From Halorhabdus sp. BNX81 (GTDB lineage: Archaea; Halobacteriota; Halobacteria; Halobacteriales; Haloarculaceae), in assembly GCF_029229925.1 (NCBI RefSeq), contig NZ_CP107254.1:1736001-1800000 (forward strand): a DNA stretch of 64,000 nt, read 5' to 3'. Positions 52,465-61,197 of the stretch are shown one piece after another. Numbering within the stretch: position 1 is the first letter of the stretch; every line of letters begins with the position of its first letter. The notes below the pieces were generated by a model that did no database searches, was not told the DNA's origin, and saw only the letters and a program-made list of their open reading frames with translations. The position numbers were made by a program, and so were the translations under genes.

Positions 52465-52490
52465 GCGGTTCACAATCCTTCCGATCCCCT
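52465..52490 (+). repeat. Degenerate copy of tRNA-Trp 3' end
   Basis: GGTTCACAATCCTTCCGATC resembles the tRNA T-arm and acceptor strand at 52359-52384 and lies 106 bp downstream. An antisense segment at 52427-52441 (TCGGAGAGATGTGAA) precedes it. The T-loop has changed to TTCACA and the antisense contains the matching TGTGAA, so the pairing was kept although both differ from the tRNA (TTCAAAT). Confidence 0.6.
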
Positions 52491-52552
52491 CTATTCATAC
52501 AGCATATAGACCCATCTATGCCGAATCAAGTAGCTAAATCGAGTCCCAGAGC

Positions 52553-53569
52553 TCACTCAGCGATTGCTTCGAGACGGTCGGCCAGTCGGGTGCCGATCCG
52601 TTCCATTCCGGCATCACCCGGGTGGAGGAGATCGGCCGTTAACCCGGTGATATCGTTGAGGTCAGTCCCCGCGACGACGTGGAGGTTCTCGTGTGGCGAC
52701 TCGGCGACGACAGCTCGCACTGCATCGCGGAACGCGCTGGCGTGTTCGGCGTCGCCGGATTCGGTCAGGTCGTCGAAGTAGGGGAACAACGTGAGACACA
52801 CGATCGGTTTCTCGGGATGTGCATCCGCAATCGTGTTCACGAAGTACTCGACGCGGTCGTGGAACTCGGCCGGCGTGAAATCAGCGTTGGCCATGTTCAC
52901 AGACAGTTCAAGCGTTGCGACGTCCCAGTCGTCGCGAGTGGCGAGGTAGTCCGCCATCGACGAGTCCGCGTAGGCGGACCCCGAGCAACCGAAGTTCAGC
53001 AGGTCGTATCCGAGGTCCCGGGCGACGTGGGTGACGTAATCCGTGTGAAGCGCCGAGGCGGCGGCACCTTCCGTGATCGAAGTCCCGTAAGCGAGATAGC
53101 GTTGCTCCGGGAGTTCGTCCTCGTTTGGCGGGCGGCAGTCACCGGAAATATCGTGGATCGCGATCGCTGTCCGACGTTCGAAGCGGATCCGGCAGACTTC
53201 CGGATCAAATCGACCCGCCTCATCGGTCGGCTCGATTTCGCGGAGACGCTCGGGCACGCTGAAGGTGTACGTCTCCGGCGTCGGGCCGACCTCGGTCGGC
53301 TGCCAGGGCTGGTGGACACCCCAGAATGTCCGAAATTCCGTCTCTTCGGCGGCCGAAAGCGTCACTTCGATCGCCGCGTCGTCCTCGGTTGGAACGAACC
53401 GGACTTCACTGGCCGTGGGGTGACGAACCCGGTCTGCCGCCATCTCGTTTAGCTCCTGGCCAAACGAAGATGGGATCCGACAGAGTCGATCCCCATCCGG
53501 GCCCCACTCGGCGGGTTCAGTTTCCGCGACGTTATGCAACGAAACCGACGGATACTGGTCGTGATCCAT
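52553..53569 (-). CDS. SGNH/GDSL hydrolase
   Basis: Esterase-like enzyme of 338 aa with no signal peptide, so probably cytoplasmic. Block I is YLAYGTSITEGAAAS (nucleophilic Ser in GTS), with NFGCSGSAY and ELSVNMANADFTP as blocks II and III. The C-terminal DLLHPGDAGMERIG holds the Asp-x-x-His pair. The first 130 residues form a beta-rich accessory domain. Substrates of the family are acylated sugars or lipids. Convergent with tRNA-Trp. Confidence 0.9.
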   Translation of the reverse strand: MDHDQYPSVSLHNVAETEPAEWGPDGDRLCRIPSSFGQELNEMAADRVRHPTASEVRFVPTEDDAAIEVTLSAAEETEFRTFWGVHQPWQPTEVGPTPETYTFSVPERLREIEPTDEAGRFDPEVCRIRFERRTAIAIHDISGDCRPPNEDELPEQRYLAYGTSITEGAAASALHTDYVTHVARDLGYDLLNFGCSGSAYADSSMADYLATRDDWDVATLELSVNMANADFTPAEFHDRVEYFVNTIADAHPEKPIVCLTLFPYFDDLTESGDAEHASAFRDAVRAVVAESPHENLHVVAGTDLNDITGLTADLLHPGDAGMERIGTRLADRLEAIAE

Positions 53570-54118
53570 GTGCGTCGTGGCACCAGTCGAATCGCGATCA
53601 CATGGGTTTGTTGGAAATCATTCGCGATCCTCCATCGATCCGTGGCGGCTCGTTTGCCTCGTCCGGTGGTGAAAACAAACGCCCAGATAGGACGTACCCC
53701 AGGCTCCTCAAGCAAGGGCCTGAAATCAAGGCGACCGAAGATGGTGGGGGAAGGGAATGGCAATCCGGTCGTCTTGATGTGCAGACGGTCCGCGTCGGGG
53801 GAAACGGGGACCGCTGTGTATCGCCTGGGTCGGCGGGGACCGACCCGTGAGTAACTGACGTATTTCATAAATGTATACCTTCCGTACGCTTTCAAAAATG
53901 ATACTTTGGGAGAAAGTACCCAGAAAATAAGTTATCATATGGTAGTATGGATAAATTAATAAATGGCACATGTTTTACCGATGCTGTATGAGCCGTACAG
54001 TGCTCCTTCGCAGTGGGCGGCAAGAATTCGTAGCCGCTATTCTCCCACGGGAACGTCTGTGAAACCAGCCAGCCATTTTATAAGCGAGACACCGGTATGG
54101 GGCTGTAACGTGGTTGCT
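53570..54118. other. Intergenic region with hairpin and promoter
   Basis: No convincing gene; frames present are Arg-rich shadows. From 53870 to 54000 the DNA is AT-rich. TACTTT-GGGAG-AAAGTA (53903-53919) is a perfect inverted repeat with a 5-base centre. TTTTATAAG at 54076-54084 is a good TATA box for the rhodanese gene. Confidence 0.5.
54076..54084 (+). promoter_or_regulatory. TATA box of the rhodanese gene
   Basis: TTTTATAAG lies about 35 bp before the ATG at 54119, so a short leader is expected. Confidence 0.55.
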
Positions 54119-54964
54119 ATGGTGGAGACAAGATCAATCAACCCGATCGTTTCGACGGAGTGGCTGGCTGATCGTCGTACCGACGAGGATCTCGTCGTCG
54201 TCGACGCCAGAGGGCCAACAGCCTACGAGGAAGGTCACATTCCCGGTGCAGTCAACGCCCCGAAATGGACGTGGATGGACGCCGAAGCCGACCTGCTCCT
54301 CACGCTGCCGAGCGCGGCGGACCTCTTCGAGACCCTGGGGTCGCTGGGGATCGACTCGGACTCCCGAGTCGTGGTCGTCGGCGGGACCGAGGACACGTTC
54401 GCGCTTGCCGACGCGGCCAACGCTGCGGATACGCTTGTTTACGCTGGTCTAGACGATGTCTCAATTCTCGACGGCGGCTATACGAAATGGGCCGACGAAG
54501 GACGACCGACTGAAGACGGGGCAGTCACACCGACACCTGCCGAGTACACGGGCACACTCGACGAACAGATGTTCGTGACGAAAGACGAAGTGACTTCCCG
54601 TCTCGGGGATGTTCCGCTGCTCGACACCCGGTCGCCGGAAGCCTATTTCGGGGCAATGCAGGAGGATTTCACGGACCGTCCGGGTCACATCCCGGGGGCG
54701 TCCTGTCTCCCGGCCGCCTGGATCTGGACGGACGAGGGGACGTTCAAAGCACCTGAGGAGCTGGAACCGCTCGTCGAAGCGCTCGTCGGCGACGACCGAA
54801 CGAAAGAGGTGGTCCTCTACTGTGGTGCGTCCCCGTTCTCGAAATCCTGGCGATACGTCATCCAAGAGATGCTGGGCTATGAGAACGCCAGAGTCTACAA
54901 CGGGGCCGCCCAGGAGTGGACCCAGGACCCGGACGCGCCGTTAAACCGGTACTGCTGGGAATAA
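54119..54964 (+). CDS. Sulfurtransferase with two rhodanese domains
   Basis: 281-residue thiosulfate/3-mercaptopyruvate sulfurtransferase-like enzyme. The N-terminal rhodanese domain (VVVDARGPTAYEEGHIPGAVNAP) lacks the active Cys, as usual in tandem enzymes. The C-terminal domain has PLLDTRSPEAYFG, HIPGASCLPAAWIW and the catalytic loop VLYCGASPFS with Cys near residue 240. It moves sulfane sulfur to a thiol acceptor. Start ATG is 35 bp after a TATA box; upstream in-frame residues are not halophilic. Confidence 0.9.
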   Translation: MVETRSINPIVSTEWLADRRTDEDLVVVDARGPTAYEEGHIPGAVNAPKWTWMDAEADLLLTLPSAADLFETLGSLGIDSDSRVVVVGGTEDTFALADAANAADTLVYAGLDDVSILDGGYTKWADEGRPTEDGAVTPTPAEYTGTLDEQMFVTKDEVTSRLGDVPLLDTRSPEAYFGAMQEDFTDRPGHIPGASCLPAAWIWTDEGTFKAPEELEPLVEALVGDDRTKEVVLYCGASPFSKSWRYVIQEMLGYENARVYNGAAQEWTQDPDAPLNRYCWE

Positions 54965-55231
54965 CGTGACGACCTATTCCGAGTTCAATCAGAGTGACAG
55001 GCAGACCGTCGTGGACACGTAGTGGTGCGACAAGGAGCGTCGTTGTAAAACGACATATAGCGGAGTATAAAACAACAAATATATAATTGTTATTCATATC
55101 ACGCCGGTCTTTCGAGAAATAACCGTCCGAAAAACAGCAACCCGGTGATATACGCAAGACATTCTCCAGTGGTATCCCTAATGAATAAATATAAAAATAT
55201 TTGTATTAGTGTGTTGAATTACTTGATTGCA

Positions 55232-55708
55232 ATGTCCACGTATCGACTGCTGGATAGGGGGGTATCGCCAGTCATCGGGGTGATCCTGATGGTTGCGGTC
55301 ACTGTGCTGCTCGCGGCTGTCGTCGGCACGTTCGTAATGAATATGGACATGCCGGAGAATCAGCCGCCCAGCACTAGCTGGGACATTTCCGAAGAGGGGG
55401 ACGCGATCGTCATCGAACATGACGGTGGCGAGTCTGCGACTGCTGAAGAGCTCACCGCGGTGATATCGTATGAGGGAAGTCATCCTGCTGAACGCTACAC
55501 GTTCGCGGACGCAAACGGATACAGTGACGGCGATACAGTCACTGCCACGGACTCGATGGAACTTGTCTACGGCGGCACCACGCCAGCAACTGACTATATC
55601 GATCTCACAGCTGGCAGCCTGAGTGTCTCTGATGTCGATGAAGTCCAACTCATCTGGGTCTCGTCTACCGGCTCTCAAAGCCAGCCGTTGACAACCTGGA
55701 CGCGGTAA
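55232..55708 (+). CDS. Type IV pilin
   Basis: 158-residue pilin precursor. LLDRGVSPVIGVILMVAVTVLLAAVVGTFVM contains the archaeal prepilin peptidase (PibD) site, cleaving after RG before VSPVIG, and the hydrophobic helix that packs the fibre core. The remainder is a Ser/Thr/Asp-rich globular domain exposed outside. The ATG giving MSTYRLLDRG is chosen; a longer reading is Lys/Ile-rich. The 267-bp AT-rich region upstream carries GTATAAAAC-like promoter signals. Its assembly motor is probably PilB/PilC at 18-22 kb. Confidence 0.92.
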   Translation: MSTYRLLDRGVSPVIGVILMVAVTVLLAAVVGTFVMNMDMPENQPPSTSWDISEEGDAIVIEHDGGESATAEELTAVISYEGSHPAERYTFADANGYSDGDTVTATDSMELVYGGTTPATDYIDLTAGSLSVSDVDEVQLIWVSSTGSQSQPLTTWTR

Positions 55709-55736
55709 TCGAGACGGGTTGCAACCCGGTTTCCGT

Positions 55737-57479
55737 TCAGAAGTCGTCGATAGTCGCTTCGATCACGTCGATATAGGCGTCGAGGTCTGTATCCTCGACG
55801 TCTTCGGGGGCGCGTTCGGCACGGTCCGCCAGCAGATCCGGTAACCGATAATCGTAGGCACCCTGACCGACGTGCTCGATCAGTTCGGCCGTCCGAAGCG
55901 TCCGATTGCGGGCGTAAGCATGCGTGCGATCGCCCGATCCGCCGGCGACAAAGTGGGCGTCGAGCGGCGACGCCGGCCCCTGTTCGCGGTAATACGAGAG
56001 CATCTTCTGGGTTTTGGGTTCGAGCGACCGGACTTCGGCACGGAGCCGGCCGACGAAATCGGGCACCTCGTCGATGGAGACTTCCCCGCTCGCCGCCGTG
56101 ATTTCATCCTCGTCTTCGCCAGCTGACCCGGTGCCGTCAGCGGACTCGTCGGTCTCCGAGGCGGTGTCGGTTGCGTCAGCGATGGGGGTGGAGTCGACCG
56201 ATGCTTCCGCCGGGACGAAATCGTCGATAGACTCGAACGCCTCGGCGACTGCCTCCCCCGTGCCGTTGCCGCCGGCAGCGTCCGGCGCGGCCGTCCCTGA
56301 ACCGTCCGCCGTAGCGACGTCCGACCCGAACGTGGCCTGGTCGTCGGTGTCGTCCGTGGCCTGGCCCTGCGTGCGTGCATGGCTGTCCCGAAGCTTTGCC
56401 TGTTCGGTCCGGCCCGGGTTCGCCCCGTCGACGTGCTCGACCAGGGCGTCGACGAACTGATCGGCCATCCGGCTCATGTCCCGGGCGTCCTGGAGTTCGC
56501 GTTCGAGTTCGGCGATCCGGGAGTTCTTGCGGTCGAGTTCCTCCCGGAGTTCGGCGATCCGATCTTCGGTCTCCGCACGCTCGTCGGTGATCGACTTCAG
56601 TTCGGAGACGAGGTCGTCGCTGACGGACTTGAGATCCGGGCGCTCGAAGTCCTCCAGCCCCGGGGTGGCCCCGGCGTCGAAGGTCTGCTTGCGGTAGAAC
56701 TGCACGCGCTCGACGGCCTCCGCCCAGTCGGTCATCAGGAACGCCTCGCCGTCGGCCAGGTCCTCGACGGCGTCGGCGTACTGGCCGTCGAGGATGCGGC
56801 TGACGACCTTGGTGTCGTTGTTCCAGGTGAGGCGATGCCAGACCAGCCAGTCACACTGGGTGATGAAGTCCTTTTTGACGTCGGCGGGTCGCTGGCTGAT
56901 CCCGACGATGCCAAGGCCGTGTTTGCGCCCGCGCTTGCCGATCTTGATCAGCATCTTCCCGCACTCATCAACGCCGCCCTTCTCCGGGATGTACTCGTGG
57001 ATCTCCTCGACCAGCAAGAGGAACGGCTGTTTGCACTTCTTGGCCTTCGCGAACAGCTGGCGGGCAACGGCCGTCAGTACCTCACGGGCCTTCTCCTCGT
57101 CGAGGTAACTCGAAACGTCGAGGATGATCGGGACGTTCTGTTCTAAGGCGAGCGAAGCGAGTTTCTCGGCGTGGTCGGTCGTGACCTGGATGTCACACTC
57201 GTCGTCGGCCCCGGCGTGAAGGATCTCGTACTCCTCCTTGAGCCCGTAGTACTCGCCGTCGATGTCGACGATGAGCAGGCCGAAGCCGTTGTCGAGCAAC
57301 TTCTCGGCGACGACCGACGCGGAATTGCTCTTGCCGCTCCCTGATTTCCCGGTGATGAACCCGCGTCCGGTGAGCAATTCGACGACTGGCAGCGAAACCG
57401 GCCGGCCTACGTCACCAGTCCCGCCATGCCCGGGGCTGCGTTCCGCAACGGTGATCGTCCGCGTATCGCTGTCAGCCAT
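55737..57479 (-). CDS. HerA-like (DUF87) ATPase with coiled coil and acidic tail
   Basis: 580-residue ATP-binding protein. Walker A GKSGSGKS is at about 44-51 and Walker B FLLLVEEIHEYIPEKGG near 150, with VGISQRPADVKKDF as the sensor region; this is the HerA/FtsK-like DUF87 core. A coiled coil (ETEDRIAELREELDRKNSRIAELERELQDA, about 290-330) and a long Asp/Ala/Thr-rich linker precede a C-terminal helical domain (about 500-580). It could pump DNA or act in repair, but a NurA partner is not adjacent. Start ATG chosen at MADSDTRT; upstream reading is basic. Confidence 0.88.
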   Translation of the reverse strand: MADSDTRTITVAERSPGHGGTGDVGRPVSLPVVELLTGRGFITGKSGSGKSNSASVVAEKLLDNGFGLLIVDIDGEYYGLKEEYEILHAGADDECDIQVTTDHAEKLASLALEQNVPIILDVSSYLDEEKAREVLTAVARQLFAKAKKCKQPFLLLVEEIHEYIPEKGGVDECGKMLIKIGKRGRKHGLGIVGISQRPADVKKDFITQCDWLVWHRLTWNNDTKVVSRILDGQYADAVEDLADGEAFLMTDWAEAVERVQFYRKQTFDAGATPGLEDFERPDLKSVSDDLVSELKSITDERAETEDRIAELREELDRKNSRIAELERELQDARDMSRMADQFVDALVEHVDGANPGRTEQAKLRDSHARTQGQATDDTDDQATFGSDVATADGSGTAAPDAAGGNGTGEAVAEAFESIDDFVPAEASVDSTPIADATDTASETDESADGTGSAGEDEDEITAASGEVSIDEVPDFVGRLRAEVRSLEPKTQKMLSYYREQGPASPLDAHFVAGGSGDRTHAYARNRTLRTAELIEHVGQGAYDYRLPDLLADRAERAPEDVEDTDLDAYIDVIEATIDDF

Positions 57480-57582
57480 ACGTTTCTTACGTAGCCCAGA
57501 ACCTCGACACCCATAATTCATCGTCAGACGCGGGTCCGACGCTGGGTCGTGGGTGGCTCCGTCCGCCGCGATCGACATGAGG

Positions 57583-57590
57583 GTATATAT
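57583..57590 (+). promoter_or_regulatory. TATA box in the divergent 57.5 kb promoter region
   Basis: GTATATAT lies about 40 bp before the ATG at 57629. It may serve that gene; the opposite HerA-like gene starts at 57479. Confidence 0.5.
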
Positions 57591-57628
57591 CCGTGGACTA
57601 CTTTCCCCTGGAGTGAAAGCTGGAGAAA

Positions 57629-57982
57629 ATGCCCCGATACGAGACGATCGTCGAGGACGGGACTGTCTACGTCGCCAGCGACGGCGACCGCGTCGAAGTC
57701 GGGCGCGTCGATGCCGTCCTCGACCTGGTCGGCGGGCCGTCCTGGACCATCTCGTATACGCCCGCGGAGAAAGAGCGCCACCCGGAGATGAGCACCTCGG
57801 ACGAGGGTCTGACCGTCGACGTCGTCGACATGATGGCGGCGATGACTCACGGCGAGCAGTTCGTCCGCGCGCTCGAGACCCACCCCGTCGACGCACCCTC
57901 GAACGATCCCGACGCCATCTCACCACGGCTGGGGCTGTTCGCCGGCAAGCTCTTAGAGAACCTCGACAGCGGCCTGGAGTGA
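57629..57982 (+). CDS. Uncharacterised haloarchaeal protein (117 aa)
   Basis: Acidic soluble protein starting MPRYETIVEDGTVYVASDGDRVEVGRVDAVLDLVGGPSWTISY. No named family, metal motif or membrane segment can be assigned. The first half is beta-rich, the second helical. It has its own TATA-like element and ends 8 bp before the convergent dinB gene. Confidence 0.75.
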   Translation: MPRYETIVEDGTVYVASDGDRVEVGRVDAVLDLVGGPSWTISYTPAEKERHPEMSTSDEGLTVDVVDMMAAMTHGEQFVRALETHPVDAPSNDPDAISPRLGLFAGKLLENLDSGLE

Positions 57983-57989
57983 GTCCGAC

Positions 57990-59264
57990 TCACCGGAAGT
58001 CCGCAAGCGTCGTCTGACCTGACAGCCGCCGGCTCCCGGACGACGACTGAGGGGTGGTGTCCGTTTCGTTCGTGTGCGTTTCAATCTCCGTGCCGTCGCT
58101 ATCGCCGTCCCACTCAGCGAGACTCGCCTGATCGCCCGCCGAAAAGGAGAGCCCGGAGACGAACACGCCGACCTTGCGAACCTCGCGGTCAGCAAACTCC
58201 GCGAGGAGATCGAGCGCGACAGAACGAACCAGCTCCGGGCGGTCGACCGGTCCGGACAGCGACCGTTCGCGCGTGTTGATATCGAACGGTGGCGTGACGA
58301 CTTTGATCCCGATCGTCTGATAGAGCGCATCACGCCGATTCGCCCGGTCCGCCACCGCATCGGCGAGCGTCCGTACTTGTTCCCGGACAGTCCGGGAGCC
58401 ACCCGCCTCGGCTGGCAACGACGACTCCCGGGAGAGACTCTTGGGTTTGCCGACGGGCGTCACGTCGCGGTCGTCCTCGCCGCGGGCGTACCGGTAGATC
58501 GCGCGTCCGCGTTCACCGAAGCGATCGACGAGCGCCGCCGGATCGGCATCCGCGAGTTCCCCAGCCGTCTCGATGCCCATCTCGGCGAGTTCCGTGACCG
58601 TCTTCGGGCCGACTTCGTGGATATCCTCAACGTCGAGCGGGGCCAGAAACGACTGGACGGATCCCGGTTCGACGACCGTGAGGCCGTCGGGCTTGTCGTG
58701 GTCGCTCGCGATCTTGGCCGCGCTCATCGTCGGCGCGACGCCGACGCTCGCCTCGACGCCGACTGTGTCGGCGATCTCGGTTTTCAGTTCGCCCGCGAAT
58801 TGTTCGACGGACTCCCAATCGGTCCGGTCGGTCACATCCAGGTACGCCTCGTCGATGCTGACCGCACGCAGCACGTCGGCGTGTTCCGCTAGGACGGACT
58901 GGACCTCTTCGCTGACGTCCTCGTAATAGGACATATCGACGGGCCGGTAGTAGGCAGTCGGCTCCGCGTCGGGATCGGCCTCGCGTCGGGGCAGCAGCTC
59001 GAGTGCCCGCTCGATCGACTGTGCGCTCTCGACGCCGTGCTCGCGCGCCTCGTAACTCGCGGTGGCAACCGCCCCCACTGTTTCACCCGGCTCGTATCCC
59101 ATCCCCACGACCACCGGTTCGCCTCGGAGTGGGGGTTCGCGGAGTCGCTCACAGGCCGCATAGAAACAGTCCATATCGACGTGGAGGACAATGCGCTGCT
59201 CGCTGGTGGACTCGACCGGCAACCGGCCGGGCCGGGACATACGCGGCGTTCGCGCCGGAGCCAT
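57990..59264 (-). CDS. dinB: DNA polymerase IV (Y-family)
   Basis: Translesion DNA polymerase (424 aa) copying past damaged bases. Catalytic motifs are HVDMDCFYAACE and SIDEAYLDVTD (metal-binding Asp and Glu), the helix-hairpin-helix region is DIHEVGPKTVTELAEMGI, and the little-finger domain follows. The C-terminal end SGQTTLADFR is a typical PIP box for binding PCNA. The N-terminal 27 residues before the first motif are Arg/Pro-rich; a later ATG (MSRPGRL) is also possible as start. Confidence 0.94.
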   Translation of the reverse strand: MAPARTPRMSRPGRLPVESTSEQRIVLHVDMDCFYAACERLREPPLRGEPVVVGMGYEPGETVGAVATASYEAREHGVESAQSIERALELLPRREADPDAEPTAYYRPVDMSYYEDVSEEVQSVLAEHADVLRAVSIDEAYLDVTDRTDWESVEQFAGELKTEIADTVGVEASVGVAPTMSAAKIASDHDKPDGLTVVEPGSVQSFLAPLDVEDIHEVGPKTVTELAEMGIETAGELADADPAALVDRFGERGRAIYRYARGEDDRDVTPVGKPKSLSRESSLPAEAGGSRTVREQVRTLADAVADRANRRDALYQTIGIKVVTPPFDINTRERSLSGPVDRPELVRSVALDLLAEFADREVRKVGVFVSGLSFSAGDQASLAEWDGDSDGTEIETHTNETDTTPQSSSGSRRLSGQTTLADFR

Positions 59265-59559
59265 ACCAAGGTTCTCACACCGGCATGGACAGAGTCGAGA
59301 CTACTGGGCAGGTGAAAACGGAAACTCCGCCGGAGAATCGGCGGAGGGTACTCGTCGTTTGCGCACGGTGCGTCTCCCGGACGTTCACGACGGTCGTTCC
59401 CGTCGGGAACCACCCGGCGCGGTTCCACGCTAATGTTACACATGCCCATACTTAACTCTTGCTCTCGGGGCCTTTCCAAGACACGCCGCTGGCCAGCAGA
59501 CACAGCGGAAAGCGAATATCGAAGCCTGGATCGCTGGAGAAATGCCGAATTGCGCGCGT

Positions 59560-60102
59560 TTAACTGACGTGGGCGGCGATATCGGCGTCGGTGATGATGC
59601 CGACGGTCTCGCCGCTGTCGACGACCAGGACGGCGTCGTGATGATCCAGGTACGTATCGATCTCTTCGAGCGTCGCGTCGGGTTCGACGGTCGTGATCGA
59701 CTCGTGCATCACGTCGGCAACGGGGAGTTCCCCGACGTTGTCCGCCTGGCGCTGGCGGATGTCAGTGTTCCCGATAAGTCCGTCCGGTCGCCCGTTGCGG
59801 ATGACCGGCACCTGCGAGTAGCCCTCGCTGTCCATCAGCTGTTTGGCCTCGTGGACGCTGTCGTCGGGCGCGACGCTGACGATGGGCGAGTTCATCAGGT
59901 CGCCAGCCCGAAGGATGCCACCTTCCGCTTCCTGGAGCGCGTTGACGATCCGCCGGAGCGTCGAGAGTCGCGGATCGACGTCACCACCCTCGATCCTGGC
60001 GATCAGCGGCTGGGAGACATCGGCACGATCGGCGAGTTCACTCTGGGTGAGCCCGAGGTCCGTCCGGCGCTCGCGTAAGTCCGCTGGAGTCGGCAGTTCC
60101 AT
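59560..60102 (-). CDS. HTH (XRE) and CBS-pair domain regulator
   Basis: 180-residue protein joining a Cro/C1-type helix-turn-helix (LRERRTDLGLTQSELADRADVSQPLIARIEGGDVDPRLSTLRRI) to two CBS motifs (DLMNSPIVSVAPDDSVHEAKQLM and VADVMHESITTVEPDATLEEI). CBS pairs usually bind adenine nucleotides such as ATP, AMP or SAM, so DNA binding is probably energy- or metabolite-sensitive. The family is archaeal. The ATG at 60102 (MELPTPADLRERR) fits; the longer reading is basic. Confidence 0.92.
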   Translation of the reverse strand: MELPTPADLRERRTDLGLTQSELADRADVSQPLIARIEGGDVDPRLSTLRRIVNALQEAEGGILRAGDLMNSPIVSVAPDDSVHEAKQLMDSEGYSQVPVIRNGRPDGLIGNTDIRQRQADNVGELPVADVMHESITTVEPDATLEEIDTYLDHHDAVLVVDSGETVGIITDADIAAHVS

Positions 60103-60193
60103 AGAGGCTGATAACCATAGGTAATACAAAAAGCCACCGGCTCTCAGCGGTCGGTACTCTCCCGATAGACTCCGTGTCGTCCCGCGGGCGGTC

Positions 60194-60568
60194 TCACTCG
60201 TCGGGTGCAGTCGGTGGCTCCTCGTCCTCGGCGTACTCGATCGTCTCGACGATTTTGAGCGGGACATCCCGTAGCGCCCCACCGATCTCGCTTTTCGCGA
60301 TCCGCTGGGCGTGTTCGGCACTCTCGGCGTTGAAGACCTTCATCTCGAGGACGAGCCCGACCAGGGCGGTGTCGGCGGCGATGAACGCCGAGTCGAACGG
60401 TTCCGCGCACGCGGGACAGGTCGTGGCACCGACCTCGACTTCAACGTAGTCCATGTCCTGATCGTTGAGTCGCTTGCCGGCTTCGCTGACTGCCACACCG
60501 ATAGCGTCGTCGATGTTCTCTACGTCACGAACCAACCAGGCTGCTTCCATTGCCACGAGGTAGTTCAT
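60194..60568 (-). CDS. DUF555 (UPF0212) family protein
   Basis: 124-residue archaeal protein. [35 protein letters not shown] ... [65 protein letters not shown] matches UPF0212. One CxxC pair (CPAC) may bind metal with a second molecule. Function unknown. It precedes the HTH-CBS gene on the same strand with a 91-bp gap. Confidence 0.9.
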   Translation of the reverse strand: MNYLVAMEAAWLVRDVENIDDAIGVAVSEAGKRLNDQDMDYVEVEVGATTCPACAEPFDSAFIAADTALVGLVLEMKVFNAESAEHAQRIAKSEIGGALRDVPLKIVETIEYAEDEEPPTAPDE

Positions 60569-60874
60569 ACTTTATCTCTACCGGCGAGCCTATTCGTGTT
60601 TTATGATTTCCGGATGTCGTCCCGATGTTGCGCGTCACGCCGTTGGGCCCTGCGCACGTCACGCCAATAATGGCTATAACTTATGACGAGGCCGCGTCGG
60701 TGTGACGAGCCCATTATGCCCTCCGGCAGTGAGTATCCTGTGCAGTTGGGAATAGTACAACCGGAGTTGAACCGCAAGACGTAGCCGTATTTAATTATAA
60801 TAATCTACAATACTGTAATACTTCTTTCAGCAATCTTTATATACTGGAGGCGGGGGAAGCTCAGGTGAGGACCA
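60569..60874. other. Intergenic region with AT-rich promoter block
   Basis: No gene seen. 60785-60845 is AT-rich with several TATA-like runs; TTTATATA at 60836-60843 is 32 bp before the 58-aa gene, and GGTGAG at 60864-60869 is a Shine-Dalgarno-like site 5 nt before its ATG. Confidence 0.6.
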
Positions 60875-61051
60875 ATGGAAACGTACCTGTACCGAGCCGG
60901 CCTGTCCGTGCTGTACCACGTGACACTGCTCGTCGGGATCATGCTGTTGCCAGTCGCGTTGCTCGCCCGTCAGATCGGGATACCGCTGCCGTATCACCGG
61001 TTTCTCGGCTCGCTGAAAGACGCATACGATCGGGCGGCGACAGAGGTCTGA
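60875..61051 (+). CDS. Small membrane protein (58 aa)
   Basis: 58-residue protein METYLYRAGLSVLYHVTLLV..., with one or two hydrophobic helices (about 8-32) followed by an amphipathic tail LPYHRFLGSLKDAYDRAATEV. Support: a TATA box (60836-60843), a Shine-Dalgarno-like GGTGAG, haloarchaeal codon use, and no competing frame. A longer Arg/Pro-rich frame overlapping it is a shadow. Function unknown. Confidence 0.75.
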   Translation: METYLYRAGLSVLYHVTLLVGIMLLPVALLARQIGIPLPYHRFLGSLKDAYDRAATEV

Positions 61052-61197
61052 GGCCGGCAGTGACAGGGCGACCCGGAGTGCGACGACTGGGGCCAGGAAC
61101 GTCAAAGCGCCCCGGAGGGCCGGCGGGGTCGACCCCACGTCGAACGGTGAGTCGGCCGATCGTCACATTCTAAGTGCGGTGCCGTCCAGGGAGTCGT

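Noticed and set aside
53449-53895. 148-residue frame on the minus strand overlapping the SGNH hydrolase start
   Set aside because: Basic, aromatic-rich composition unlike the acidic proteins around it, and it overlaps the coding start of a convincing gene.
57990-59264. DinB start at the internal ATG (MSRPGRL)
   Set aside because: Both are possible; I kept the first ATG because nothing in the upstream DNA favours the shorter form.
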